The notes: generated by a model not told the origin, from the letters alone. A stretch of 64,000 nucleotides of DNA from Oxyruncus cristatus (GCA_013399855.1 VXAY01002217.1:227853-291852); one strand, 5' to 3'; positions 53,038 to 61,819 are shown, counted from the stretch's first letter. Numbers and translations: made by a program.

Positions 53038-53140
53038 GGTGGAGAAGTTTTGGAGCACTGTCTCCCGTAGTAGGGACCCCACACAGGAGCAGGGGAAGAA
53101 TGTGTGGGAGAAGGAGCAGCAGAGACATGTGATGAGGGGC
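53038..53140 (+). repeat. Avian interspersed repeat adjoining CR1
   Basis: The run GGAGCACTGTCTCCCGTAG, GGGACCCCACACAGGAGCAG, GGGAAGAATGTG and GAGCAGCAGAGACATGTGAT closely follows a repeat I recognise as widespread in bird genomes. I cannot name its family with certainty; it may be retrovirus-derived. It starts right where the CR1 fragment ends, so one element may have inserted into or beside the other. Confidence 0.55.
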
Positions 53141-53880
53141 TGGGGGTGGTTTCCTCAGGGACAGCCCAGACAGCTGCATGACAGCAGGAGAGAAGCACCA
53201 AAATCCCCCTGAAGTCTCTGGTGTCCTGGGATATTTCCTGCCAGGGAATGGGGTGCTCAGAGGGCCTGGCTGTGCTTCAGGAGCAGTCAGGACATCCCTG
53301 TAGGTGGCACCTGGAAGGCCCAGGGCAGCACCCCTGGAGCTGAGGGCTCTGTGCCTGTGTGCCTTGTGGGGGGTGGTGCCCATGGCTCTGGCTCTCAGCA
53401 CAGGGAGCACCCCCGGCGCAGGGGGCAGCTCTCAGCACAGCCTGAGCAGTCTGTGAGGTACCTGCCACTCTTCTCTCTGATCCTGGGATTCCAGCAAGAC
53501 ACCCCTTCTGCTCCGTTGCTTGGAAGGGCAGACTGGGAGCAGGGAAACCCTCCAGATTTGTGGCGTTCCCTCAGCTCAGGGACATCAGAGCTGGTGACCC
53601 TGGGCAGGGGCTTCATCCTCAAAGGAGCCCAAAGGAGCTGTGCCCTCACTGTGGGACATCTGGGGGGCACTCCCGGAGTCTGCCCTGGAGCTGAGCGTGG
53701 GTCAAAATACCAAGGTGAAATAACGAGCCCATTTTCTCCCCTTTTTCCAGTGTTTAAACAGCTTTCCAGTGAGGTCACACGCTTCAGCTTGCCTGAGGGT
53801 GTCCTGATCCGCGAGGAGAGAGGAGCAGGAAGAATGGCGGAAGAAAGAGCCCAGGGATCTGGTATTTAATCTCAGCTCTG
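53141..53880. other. GC-rich island, right part, no recognisable gene
   Basis: This stretch has GC-rich sequence with overlapping open frames on both strands (for example 172 codons on plus from 53351 and 127 on minus to 53395). Neither frame has a motif, a good start context or splice partners that I can recognise. It is probably repeat-derived or a compositional island. A promoter cannot be excluded, because the next gene on the plus strand begins about 500 bp later. Confidence 0.4.
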
Positions 53881-54381
53881 TCACTGACCAGCAGACAATG
53901 TTTTAGGGTCACTTAAAGAATCTCAGATCACAGTGTGGCCTCGGGGAGATGCACCATCACACTCAACACTTTACTATTTTCATGTGTGCTGTAAGCTTTT
54001 CCTTCCATAAATTGATATTAGAAAAAAAAAAGAAATCTATGTCTTTTTACATCTCTCAGAATGCTTTCAATTGAAAAAAAAATTGGAATATGTTCATCAC
54101 TATTTATATGCTTATTTACTATTAGTGACTTCATGTTTAACTCCTAAAAAAATTCTGAAATGCTGTTGCAAAAAGAAAGTAAAATAAATAAAATCCAAGA
54201 TTTTTATTCTTCCTCGAGAAGAATTAAAACTGTTTGCCCTCTTTGACCCTACTTTCAAAAAAACACTAATGAAAATGAGGTGTAATCATGATAGTTTTCA
54301 AATGTTATTATATATTTTTATGTGAGATATATACATATATATATGAAGTCATCCTTAATAATTTCAGCGTTGTCTTTTTAG

Positions 54382-54469
54382 GAACTTTGGCCCTGGCTGA
54401 TGAACTCAACATGAAGCCACTGTGTGAAGGGAAGAGGGACTCAGACAGAGAATCAGTGTTAAATGTATG
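54382..54469 (+). CDS. C5orf58: Putative 5' exon of the C5orf58-like gene, ending in its start codon
   Basis: This 88-bp segment is bounded by a pyrimidine-rich acceptor (TTGTCTTTTTAG) and a donor ATG followed by GTAATT. In the frame that continues into the next exon there is a stop earlier in the segment. The only in-frame start is therefore the last three bases, ATG at 54467-54469, which would read straight into GTKNAAAA of the next exon. Most of the segment would then be 5' UTR. Two earlier ATGs exist: one at 54400 followed by a stop after three more codons, and one at 54411 in a better Kozak context (A at -3) that opens a different frame. The exon is inferred from splice signals only. An unrelated upstream first exon is the main alternative. 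Confidence 0.42.
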
Positions 54470-54486
54470 GTAATTCTTTTGGTTGT

Positions 54487-54508
54487 ACACCTCAGCATGC
54501 TGAGGTGT
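54487..54508. repeat. 22-bp perfect palindrome
   Basis: The half-site ACACCTCAGCA is followed immediately by its exact reverse complement, giving a 22-bp palindrome with no spacer. It begins 17 bp after the putative donor site at 54470. It contains TCAGCA and TGCTGA, the two halves of a Maf-type site in the reverse of their usual order. It could be a dimer-binding site or a chance palindrome. Confidence 0.9.
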
Positions 54509-55280
54509 TCCACACAGTGAACATTATTTATGGATCACCCCGGCTTTTCCCAGATTTTATTTTTAGACTTTCTGAATCATAAATAAAGAGCTTACACCTA
54601 GGCCAGAAAATGTGATACGTGCACTTCTCTTCAATATTTTTTTCCTAAGGGAAAAAAAAATCCTGAAAAGGAGTCTTGTATAAATTTGAAAATTCAAATT
54701 ATACTTAATTCAAATGGTTTTTAGCCTTAATTATCTCTAGATTTTGATTGGGTTTTAAGTAAATGTTAAAGGAAAGCAATATGATTTCCAAAGTAAGCAA
54801 AAAGATGTTGATTATCAACTTATCACCTCCACAGACACAAATGTTTCTGGGCAGGTTGTGGCCGGTTCATTAACGCTCAGTGCTAATAGTGACCATTTCA
54901 TCATGCACGTTAATGTCACAGTAGCTCCATCTTGTGGCTGATGATATTACTGGACTCGTTTTAATTTTGATTCTGCAGGAAAAAGGTCAAAACCAAAAAC
55001 GAAACAAATGCTGGTAAGGAGAGGAAACTGTAGACAGGATTCATTTCACTGCAGCTGTTTGCAAAAAAAAAATAAAGTGATAGAAAAAAACCCTACCCTG
55101 AGTGTTTAGTACCTGCCTGCCATAGTTGCAATTTGCCATATCTAAGTGGATAGTTATAACAGGGCAAGTTCTAGTTCAAATATTACTTAAGGAAATCAAA
55201 GAAAACAATTTCACGCTATTCCAACGAGTTTGTGAATCACATACACCCTGCCAGTTATGTTTTGTTCCTCTTCCATACAG

Positions 55281-55386
55281 GGCACCAAAAATGCTGCTGC
55301 TGCCGCTGCTGCTGCTGGGCAGTTTAACCTCGAGGAGGCAATTAAAAATGTTGACAAAATGTGCAGTGAGTTGAAGAAGCTAAATG
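55281..55386 (+). CDS. C5orf58: C5orf58-like coding exon with polyalanine run
   Basis: This 106-nt exon has acceptor CTTCCATACAG and donor AATG followed by GTAACT. It encodes GTKNAAAAAAAAG, then QFNLEEAIKNVDKMCSELKK and LN, with one base left for the next exon. The part from NLEEAIKN to ELKKLN is a short amphipathic, probably helical segment that parallels NVEAIIKN...ELKK in human C5orf58 as I recall it. The eight alanines come from a mostly GCT repeat with one GCC, typical of codon-slippage expansion, and I know of no such run in mammalian copies. Read one base out of phase, the same exon gives MLLLPLLLLG and ends in a stop at 55374. Confidence 0.7.
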
Positions 55387-55535
55387 GTAACTCTGCCTTC
55401 ATCCTCCGGTTACACCAGAAGCTGTTTAGGGCGTTCTGAGAGTTGGGAAGGGCTTGGTTTTCTTCGTGATGCAACTGTGTTTTCATGGAATGAAACAACA
55501 GATTTGCTGGTGTTTGGACTAATCAATTAATCAAT

Positions 55536-55597
55536 AGGTACATGTAGCAAAAGAATGGACAGATTAATTACAGTTAGTTACATGTAGCAACAGAATC
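55536..55597 (+). repeat. Short direct duplication in the C5orf58-like intron
   Basis: TACATGTAGCAAAAGAAT recurs about 38 bp later as TACATGTAGCAACAGAAT, with AGATTAATTACAGTTAG between. This is intronic, between the second and third exons. Confidence 0.8.
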
Positions 55598-55847
55598 AGG
55601 TGCGTTAACCCTGGCGAACACCAGTCCAATAGTCAGACGTCATTCCTTTGCAGAGAAACTGGTAGTTTTCTAATACAAATATTAATAATTTAGGTGTCTT
55701 GAAGTAAACAAAACAAGGCACGCTTGAAATGTGTGAATGAGTTGATGGATGAACACTTCAAAAAGTGCTGCGTGTAGATGCCCCTCACTAAGCATCTGCC
55801 ATTCAGCAAACACTGCGCTGATCAACTGCCCTTTGTCTTCTTTCCAG

Positions 55848-55954
55848 TGGAAAGCCAGCTACTGCTTTGTGACCTTATTCTGAATTTCAACCACCCTATA
55901 AAGGCCAAAGACTTAAGAGAAGCTGAAGAAAAGACGTGGAGTTTGACAGATTAA
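55848..55954 (+). CDS. C5orf58: C5orf58-like terminal coding exon
   Basis: The acceptor is TTGTCTTCTTTCCAG. The first two bases complete a valine codon, followed by ESQLLLCDLILNFNHPIKAK, then DLREAEEKTWSLTD and a TAA stop (55952-55954). The block LLLCDL-x-FNHP is the family signature as I remember it from human C5orf58, and it is the strongest reason for the assignment. The frame is open only in this phase, which is exactly the phase left by the previous exon. The product ends with an acidic/basic stretch and no recognisable domain. The 3' UTR runs directly into the long pyrimidine tract about 40 bp later. Confidence 0.75.
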
Positions 55955-55997
55955 ACATCCATTTTCTTGTGTTGTCTTCTATTAATACTGCTGAAGT

Positions 55998-56455
55998 TTC
56001 TTTCTTTTCCTTTTTCTCTTTTTCTTTCTTTCATTTCTTTTTTCCTTTTTTTTTTCTTTTTCTTTTTCCTATTTCTTTTGGGTTTTGGTTTTTTTTTCCT
56101 TTTTCCTTCTTATTCTTTTCTTTTTTTTTTCTTTTTCCTCCTTTTTCTTTTTCTTTTCTTTTTTCTTTTTCTTTTTCCTCCTTTTTCTTTTTCTTTTTCC
56201 TTTTTTCTTTTTCCTTTTTCTTTTTCTGTTTCTTTTTCCTTTTTTCTTTTTCCTTTTTCTTTTTCTGTTTCTTTTTCCTTTTCTTTTTCCTTTTCTTTTT
56301 CTTTTTTCTTTTTTTCCTTTTCCTTTTCCTTTTCTTCCTTTTCTTTTTCCTTTTCTTTTTCCTTTTCTTTTTCCTTTTTCTTTTCTTCTTTTTCTTTTTC
56401 TTTTTTTCTTTTTCTTTTTCTTACTCTTCTCCTCCTCCTTTTCTCCCTCTTTCCT
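55998..56455 (+). repeat. Long (TTTTTC)n-type pyrimidine tract
   Basis: This is a roughly 450-bp stretch made almost only of T and C, mainly TTTTTC and TTTTCC units, with rare interruptions (a short GGGTTTTGG near 56080 and isolated A or G bases). The minus strand is correspondingly polypurine. It lies just past the C5orf58-like stop and probably inside its 3' UTR. Reading frames through it (Phe/Ser/Leu-only on plus, Lys/Arg/Glu-only on minus) are low-complexity artefacts, not genes. Such mirror-symmetric tracts can form triplex (H-DNA) structures, and they are common sites of length polymorphism and assembly error. Confidence 0.95.
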
Positions 56456-57104
56456 CAAAAGACTGAATTTTGAACTCTACAATGATAGTATGGTTTCCTA
56501 CAGCCAGGCTATTTTTATTTTAAACAAGAAATGTGGAGTGGAAAAAGCCATAAGTAGGTTACTGATTTTCAGAGGGTTTTTTTTAGCCCACGTTGCCCAA
56601 ATCAAGCCCACCAGGGCTGCAAAGACTGATGCAATTAATTAGAAAGGTCAGGAAACTGGGCATGAAGTTTTTCACATGTGGTTGTCTCCTTTTAAACAAA
56701 CACATGTTGGACCAGTACCAAAGGTTCGAAATCACCTCTGGTCAATCCTTCCTCCTTTCTCTCAGCTGTGCTCTGGAAAATGGGTTAAGAAATGGTGGAA
56801 GAGGAACTGCAGCTTGTCATTTGAGCTGCCTTCCTGGTTCTAAAAAAGGTGCTAGAGAGCAGATTACTGGAAAACCAAAAGTACTTTTGGTTTTAGTTTC
56901 TGTAGTGACTCCCTAATGCACCTGGCCACAAAAAAAAGGCCAAAATATCCACCCTGAAACCTTCTTGGCCCAAAATATGAGCAGCCACTCTTTTCATGTA
57001 GTTCATTCCAATTAATATTCAATTATACTTTACTCGTGGACATCTTTGAGTGTTTGAACGTTTGGTGTATTTTTTTTTCTTTTACCAAATGTATTTATCT
57101 GAAT

Positions 57105-57110
57105 AATAAA
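57105..57110 (+). promoter_or_regulatory. C5orf58: Candidate poly(A) signal of the C5orf58-like gene
   Basis: This is AATAAA about 1.15 kb after the stop codon, followed within 30-60 bp by a T/GT-rich stretch (TTTGTTGTGC). It is the first good AATAAA downstream of the coding region on the plus strand. Confidence 0.45.
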
Positions 57111-58355
57111 ACTGATTTATTCTACTGGAAAAAAATGTGCAGTGTTAGAATTTGTTGTGCTGGTATAAATTTCATTTCTCTTTCATTTATGAAATGCTTT
57201 AAAATTAAAAAAAAAACACAGTTCCTTGGGAGGTATTTCTAAGTTTCTTGAGTCACATTTTTCAAGGCAGTGCAGTGGAATAAAACTACAGCCTCCAACT
57301 CACAGTCAGTGGTAATACGGGGGATGTTGTTCTCAATTTTAGCATTTTTTTAAAAACATAGATTAGAACTGATTTTCCTATCACCAGATTAAAAAATATT
57401 GAGCTAGAAAAAACTTTTCTCAGCTGAAGAATTTCTAACTTTTTTTTTTTCCACCTTATTTTTGGACCACAGCTGCGTGGAAATGAAATTCGCTAACTTG
57501 GAATTCTAAATATTTTAGAAAGGAACATAACATTTACAAAACACATATATTTAAACTGTTCATGAAATCTGATGATAATCTGAAATTATGCCTGAGAAGC
57601 TCGACAGGTTGCATGGGAGGTATTTACCTACCTTGAATTTTGGTTCTAGGGTTTCAAGTGATACAGGAACAAATGGCTTTATAGGAAGAAACATGTGACG
57701 AATCTCCCACACCAAACCAAGGTTTGTCAGAACACAAAAGTTACCAGAAAACCAAGGCAAGGGGGTGGATAAATCCCACTTGACAAAGGTGAGGGGAAAG
57801 CTCTTGATGCTTCAATGGTCATCAGCTGCAAGTTATATTTTAGATCTGGGAATGTTATTTTCTTTAAAAAATGCAGTAAACCAGAGGCCAGTGGTGTAAG
57901 AGGAACTAAGTTTAGGCTTTGGGTGTGTGCTGCCAGTCAGGAACCACATGATGATGTGATAAACTCGTGGAGGTGCTTCCTGTAAAACGCAGCTGCCTGA
58001 TTTAATCAGGAAGACGAAGCTGAAGGAAGGTCCCTGTTAAAGGGGAAAGTTTGTTCTGAGTCAGGTTAGAGGATCCCAGGAGATACATAATTACAGTGTG
58101 TGGGATAAAGCACCGAATCCTCAGCGGGGTGGCAGAAAGTGCTGTCTGTAGGCGTGGGAGTTCTCTGGAAAACTGTGAAGAATGCAGTTTCCCAGCTGAG
58201 TAACCCAGGCACAAACCCTGACAGGCACCTGCACATCCAGGGTGGGAGAGATTTGTGCTGCCACCGAAATCTGTGCGCCCTTCAGATCCAGGCTGGAGCC
58301 ACAGCCTTTTCACAGAAGTGGACATAGTTAAGATTTACTGGGGAGTAAATAGGCT

Positions 58356-58361
58356 TTTATT
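58356..58361 (-). promoter_or_regulatory. LCP2: Alternative LCP2 poly(A) signal
   Basis: This is a second minus-strand AATAAA, about 440 nt past the LCP2 stop. It would give a slightly longer 3' UTR than the signal at 58466. Confidence 0.4.
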
Positions 58362-58465
58362 GCCTTTTGTCCACTCCTCAGCTTTGACAAGGCTTGGGTC
58401 CACCCTGTATCACTGGAAGTAACATAATTGCTGCTGCAGTTCTGATCCAAAAAAGAGCTTACCTT

Positions 58466-58471
58466 TTTATT
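58466..58471 (-). promoter_or_regulatory. LCP2: Candidate LCP2 poly(A) signal
   Basis: This is AATAAA on the minus strand, about 330 nt after the LCP2 stop codon. A second AATAAA lies at 58356-58361 on the same strand, so either could be used. No transcript evidence is available here. Confidence 0.45.
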
Positions 58472-58803
58472 CCCCTATGAAAGCAGAGCCTTGTATGGAT
58501 TGTTATTCCTGAGTCCTCTAATTTGGTGTGGAAATAATTTCAAGAGGACATATACATCTTGGAAGATAAAAAAATTCTCATATACTGTATGGTTAGTGGA
58601 CTGTAACAACCACATTGTAGGAAAATCCCATTTAAAGCGTGCTGCATTTAAGGCATAATTAAAAAATAACATAATCATTTTTCCTTGAAATAAAATGACT
58701 TTTAATGACTTCATGATTTGAGTTTGCTGACTAAGGAAGTATCTTCAAGTTTACAAACTTCACTGGGCTTCAATACGATGTGTGATCTTCATTAAGGTCT
58801 CAT

Positions 58804-58926
58804 TTAAATATGTCCTGCAGCGTATTTTAACATGCACTGGTTTCTGGAACCTCTGTCTTTTCCATCAATCAGAAGAAGGGGTGTCCTTTGGAAGTGGTCA
58901 ATGATATCTGCCACAGAAGAAAAATC
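58804..58926 (-). CDS. LCP2: LCP2 terminal coding exon (SH2 C-terminal half)
   Basis: This exon encodes 40 residues and a TAA stop (58804-58806). It begins DFSSVADIIDHF, continues through TPLLLIDGKD and ends in KYAAGHI. The acceptor CAG is at 58927-58929 and the phase is 0. The D-x-x-S-V-x-D-I-I-D-x-F pattern is the SH2 alpha-B helix, and LLLIDG is the following strand and loop. Human SLP-76 ends similarly but, as I recall it, with a different last dipeptide. The end of the protein lies only a few residues past the SH2 core, as usual for this family. The 3' UTR continues to lower coordinates, with candidate poly(A) signals at 58466 and 58356. Confidence 0.95.
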   Translation of the reverse strand, partial: DFSSVADIIDHFQRTPLLLIDGKDRGSRNQCMLKYAAGHI

Positions 58927-59617
58927 CTGTGCGACGGAAAAAATGAGAAGGCTATGGCAGAAATGTCAGAATTATTAGTAATCAGTACAATCAAAAGGGT
59001 TTTTTAAACTCTAAATGTTTAGCAGTCTTACAAAAAATACAGAAGGTCCAGTAAATACTGTCAGATCAACTGTTCTCATTCCTGCCACCATCTGTAGCTC
59101 AGTAACTGTGTGTGCAAGCTATGATTGATTTGTGCAGTCTGTTTAATACATGATGTCATTCTGCTTGACGTGATGACTGTACTTGAAAGTTCAAAGAGTT
59201 GACTGATAAATTCAGAGGGTTTTGTCTCCATCAGAACTGCAGTGTGAGGCTCACTGGGCTCACTGGTGCCAGTAAACCCACACGGAGCTGCTGGTGTAGC
59301 TGAGCCACCAGGCTGGGAGCAAAGTAAAGTTGGCAGGTATGGATTCGCTCTCAGCTCTGTATTTATTTCCCTTATCTGGTGTATTAGTGGTAAATAAACA
59401 TTCCCTGTCCAAGTATGTGGATTTTTAATGGCTGTATTCAAAGTTATCCCTTCATTCCCTGAGTGAGAACTGGATTTTACTTCCAGCAATAACAATATTC
59501 TACCAGGAATAACTCTAAGACCAAAAGCAGAATTCCACCCCAGGAAAACTTGACACTTAGGAATGAGAGAGGAGATGCCTCACAGTGAGTAGAATTAGTG
59601 TGAAAAACACATGGTAC

Positions 59618-59773
59618 CTCTTTTCCTTTTAAGCCAGTTCCTAACAGATACAAGTGCTCTTGCTCCTGGTAACGGATCTGGATGTTGTACACTTTGTCCC
59701 TGTACAGCACCATCAGGACATATGGATGAGTAACAGTTTTCCTTGAGCTGTCTCTCACCAGGAATGTTCCATC
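59618..59773 (-). CDS. LCP2: LCP2 coding exon (SH2 core with phosphotyrosine-binding arginine)
   Basis: This exon is 156 nt, 52 codons, phase 0 at both ends. It starts DGTFLVRDSS, the SH2 beta-B strand. The invariant phosphotyrosine-binding arginine is encoded at 59753-59755 (AGA) and is intact. It continues through HPYVLMVLYRDKVYNIQIRY and closes with LLGTGLKGKE. The acceptor is CTTTCAG before GATGGA, and the donor is GAG followed by GTACC. The combination of an FLVRDSS core with YNIQIRY and GTGL-GKE identifies the SLP-76 family SH2. CLNK differs at several of these positions from memory. The exon has no stops or frameshifts, so the gene looks functional. Confidence 0.97.
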
Positions 59774-60850
59774 CTGAAAGATGATAAAATGACAGGTGAC
59801 AAAGAGAGGTCACTCCTGGGTTTGATCAGTATAACAACCTTAACCAGAGCACTCCTTCTAAGCGGTTTTTCTTTCTGAAATCTTTCTCCTTCTGCTAAGA
59901 GAATCTGCACTGTGAGAGAGTATAAGTCATTCATCCAATGTGTTGTCTTGCAAGTTTGCTACTTCCTGTGTGTTACAAAAGCAGGTTTTTAGGGAAGGAA
60001 GGAATGATGTTCTATGAGGGAGAGATTCCATTAAAGGAGGAAGTAAAATATCAAAAGCCAAACCTGACATCACATTAATCAGAAAAGAAGTTCATTTCTA
60101 CCAAGTGCCAGTCAAGGTTCCTATGTGATGCATTTACAGACAGCCTGAAATAATGGTAGTGGCTGTGTAATTTAGGTAAAGGCTGTGATACTGTCCCTCT
60201 CTCTCTCTGCTTTTCTTCATTTCAGATCTGACTTGACAAGTCTTCCATTGAAATCCCTTTCTTAAGGACACTGAATGTGATCCCATAAGCTGGGCCTTAC
60301 TCCAAGTGATTGGAATGTTGTACACGTCACCCTCAGCCCATGGCAAGTGCTGTGGAGTAACCACATCTCCCCCAGTGATGGCATTTTACTTCATTTATAT
60401 TTATAATTTTAATTTATCTCCACACACACAGACAAGCCTGGGTTTCATCTGTCTGCATCTGTGCTTCATTTTGCTGGTCAGTATGGCCTAGCAAAGGGCA
60501 GGATCTTATAATCCGAGCTGCCAAAAAAACTGGAATTTGTGACAAACTCCTCACTGATGACAGAAAACTATTTCCAGAGAACAAGTCACTCCTCCTAAGA
60601 CAGGCAAGGTCAAACTTCTTTCTGGAAACACATAATTTGTTCTCTTGGATGTTGGCAAACAACAGCCTTCGTGGGTGGTTTGGACAGGGTGTGAAACTTT
60701 TCTGTGGGGAAAGAGTCACAATGAATCCTTCGCTCTGAGCCCCTACACCGGGGCTGCAACCTCTCTGTTTGATCGCCCTGCGCTCTCGCCACAGGAGCAC
60801 AGGGACCCCCAGTGAGGGGGTGGGAGGATCCCCGGCCACTTCCACAGCAC

Positions 60851-60928
60851 CTTGTTGATTTTCCGAAGAGCTGCCTCTGCCTCCGGCCGGCTCACAAAGG
60901 CCACGTACCACTCATTGTTCAGGGAGCC
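60851..60928 (-). CDS. LCP2: LCP2 coding exon (start of SH2 domain)
   Basis: This exon is 78 nt, 26 codons, phase 0 at both ends. It encodes GSLNNEWYVAFVSRPEAEAA followed by LRKINK. The motif W-Y-x-x-x-x-x-R-x-E-A-E is the SH2 entry (beta-A and alpha-A), and its arginine is the usual alpha-A phosphotyrosine contact. The acceptor is a pyrimidine-rich CCACCCTTTAG and the donor is AAG followed by GTGCTG. It joins in frame to the next exon (INK then DGTF), giving a continuous SH2 domain. The exon sits in a local GC-rich, CpG-containing patch, unlike its AT-rich introns. Confidence 0.95.
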
Positions 60929-61715
60929 CTAAAGGGTGGTTTGGGGGAGAGGAGAAGAGAGAAAGTCACCTGTCAGCAAATGAGTCTGTAATTTTAGCAA
61001 CACACACGTAGAGAGAAATCTCAGTGTGAGGGATATTTGGGTTTATGCGCAGAACCTCTGAACATTCGAGTTTCAGGGTATTTATTTCAGTCTGATGAGG
61101 TGGCACTGAAGCATTTTTAATTATTTGCTCACTTGGATAAATTTGAAAATATTGCAGACCTAGCAATAATACATCTGCAATTAAGCAAAATAAACAGGCA
61201 TTTTCAAATATTTTCAGGATGATAATTTAAATGGCATTTTCTCTTTCTTTGCCTTTTTTTTGTTTGTTTTTAAATTAATTCTTTTCTTTCATTTTTTAAC
61301 TATCATCTGAGACCATACTGCAGACTTCCTGGGAATATACCATGTGTGGTTGCCCAGAAGTGTTATCACTAGCAGTTTGTTCTAAACTTGTTCTATGTAA
61401 AGGAATGCAAAACAAAAATGCACTTACAAAGCTGAGGTCTTTACTCATCAGACTTTTGTGGAAGGAGAACTGAATATGTAATATTAGTTGAAGGCAAACA
61501 AGTATTTTTCTTATTTTGTTCTGTCAGGGGTTCACTATTGTCGTTTTTCTTGGTGAAGACAAAATAAGGCACTGAAATTTGACTCAGAGAAGGAAACTGA
61601 AAGCACTTATTGGCAATCTGAGAGCGGCGACTGCCCAGAAAAACAGCTCCAAGAGATGTTGCCCCTTGAAACCAGAGAATTCGCTGTGTTTAGCAGTATT
61701 TGTAATGTTTTGTAC

Positions 61716-61819
61716 CTCATCTTCCTCCGGGTTTGTCTGGGGAACAGTCTGTCTGCCGGGAATTGGCAGTGGAGGTCTCACATCAGCTGGGCCTCTTGAG
61801 GGGGATCTGCTGTTGTTGC
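61716..61819 (-). CDS. LCP2: LCP2 coding exon (proline-rich linker before SH2)
   Basis: This exon is 104 nt. It takes one base from the preceding exon to make a glycine codon, then encodes NNSRSPSRGPADVRPPLPIP, a short GRQTVPQTNP stretch and EEDE, ending at phase 0. The donor is GATGAG followed by GTACAA, and the acceptor is TATGTCTCTGAAG. The other two frames hit stops or break phase. The R-P-P-L-P element followed by an acidic EEDE just before the SH2 domain matches the layout of human SLP-76 (a proline-rich segment with PLPLPNKPRPP, then EEE). This linker is poorly conserved in the family, so the match rests on layout and splice phase more than identity. Confidence 0.85.

Larger units (their letters stand above)
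54382..57110 (+). other. C5orf58: C5orf58-like gene body
   Basis: This is a plus-strand three-exon gene (54382-54469, 55281-55386, 55848-55954) with a candidate poly(A) signal at 57105-57110. It converges on LCP2, whose coding end is at 58804. The two downstream exons join in phase to give one open frame ending in a stop, with motifs SELKKLN and ESQLLLCDLILNFNHP that I match from memory to human C5orf58. That human gene has the same position and orientation next to LCP2. The function of the family is unknown. The product predicted here is only about 71 residues, with no signal peptide or membrane segment and a charged C-terminal helix-like stretch. The 5' exon assignment is the weakest part; further 5' exons may lie upstream. 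Confidence 0.65.

Noticed and set aside
52679..53410. 243-codon minus-strand frame
   Set aside because: It runs antisense through a CR1 3' end and another repeat in GC-rich DNA, and has no recognisable domain.
1..54300. Search for FOXI1 forkhead or DOCK2 exons
   Set aside because: No KPPYSY-type forkhead motif or DOCK-type exon appears in any frame. These genes are expected further left.
55936..56642. Long Phe/Ser/Leu and Lys/Arg/Glu open frames on both strands
   Set aside because: They are translations of the pyrimidine tract. Low complexity with no stop codons possible in most phases.
59076..59495. 139-codon minus-strand frame inside the LCP2 region
   Set aside because: It lies within the last LCP2 intron, is not bounded by splice sites that fit the SH2 exons, and would break the domain.
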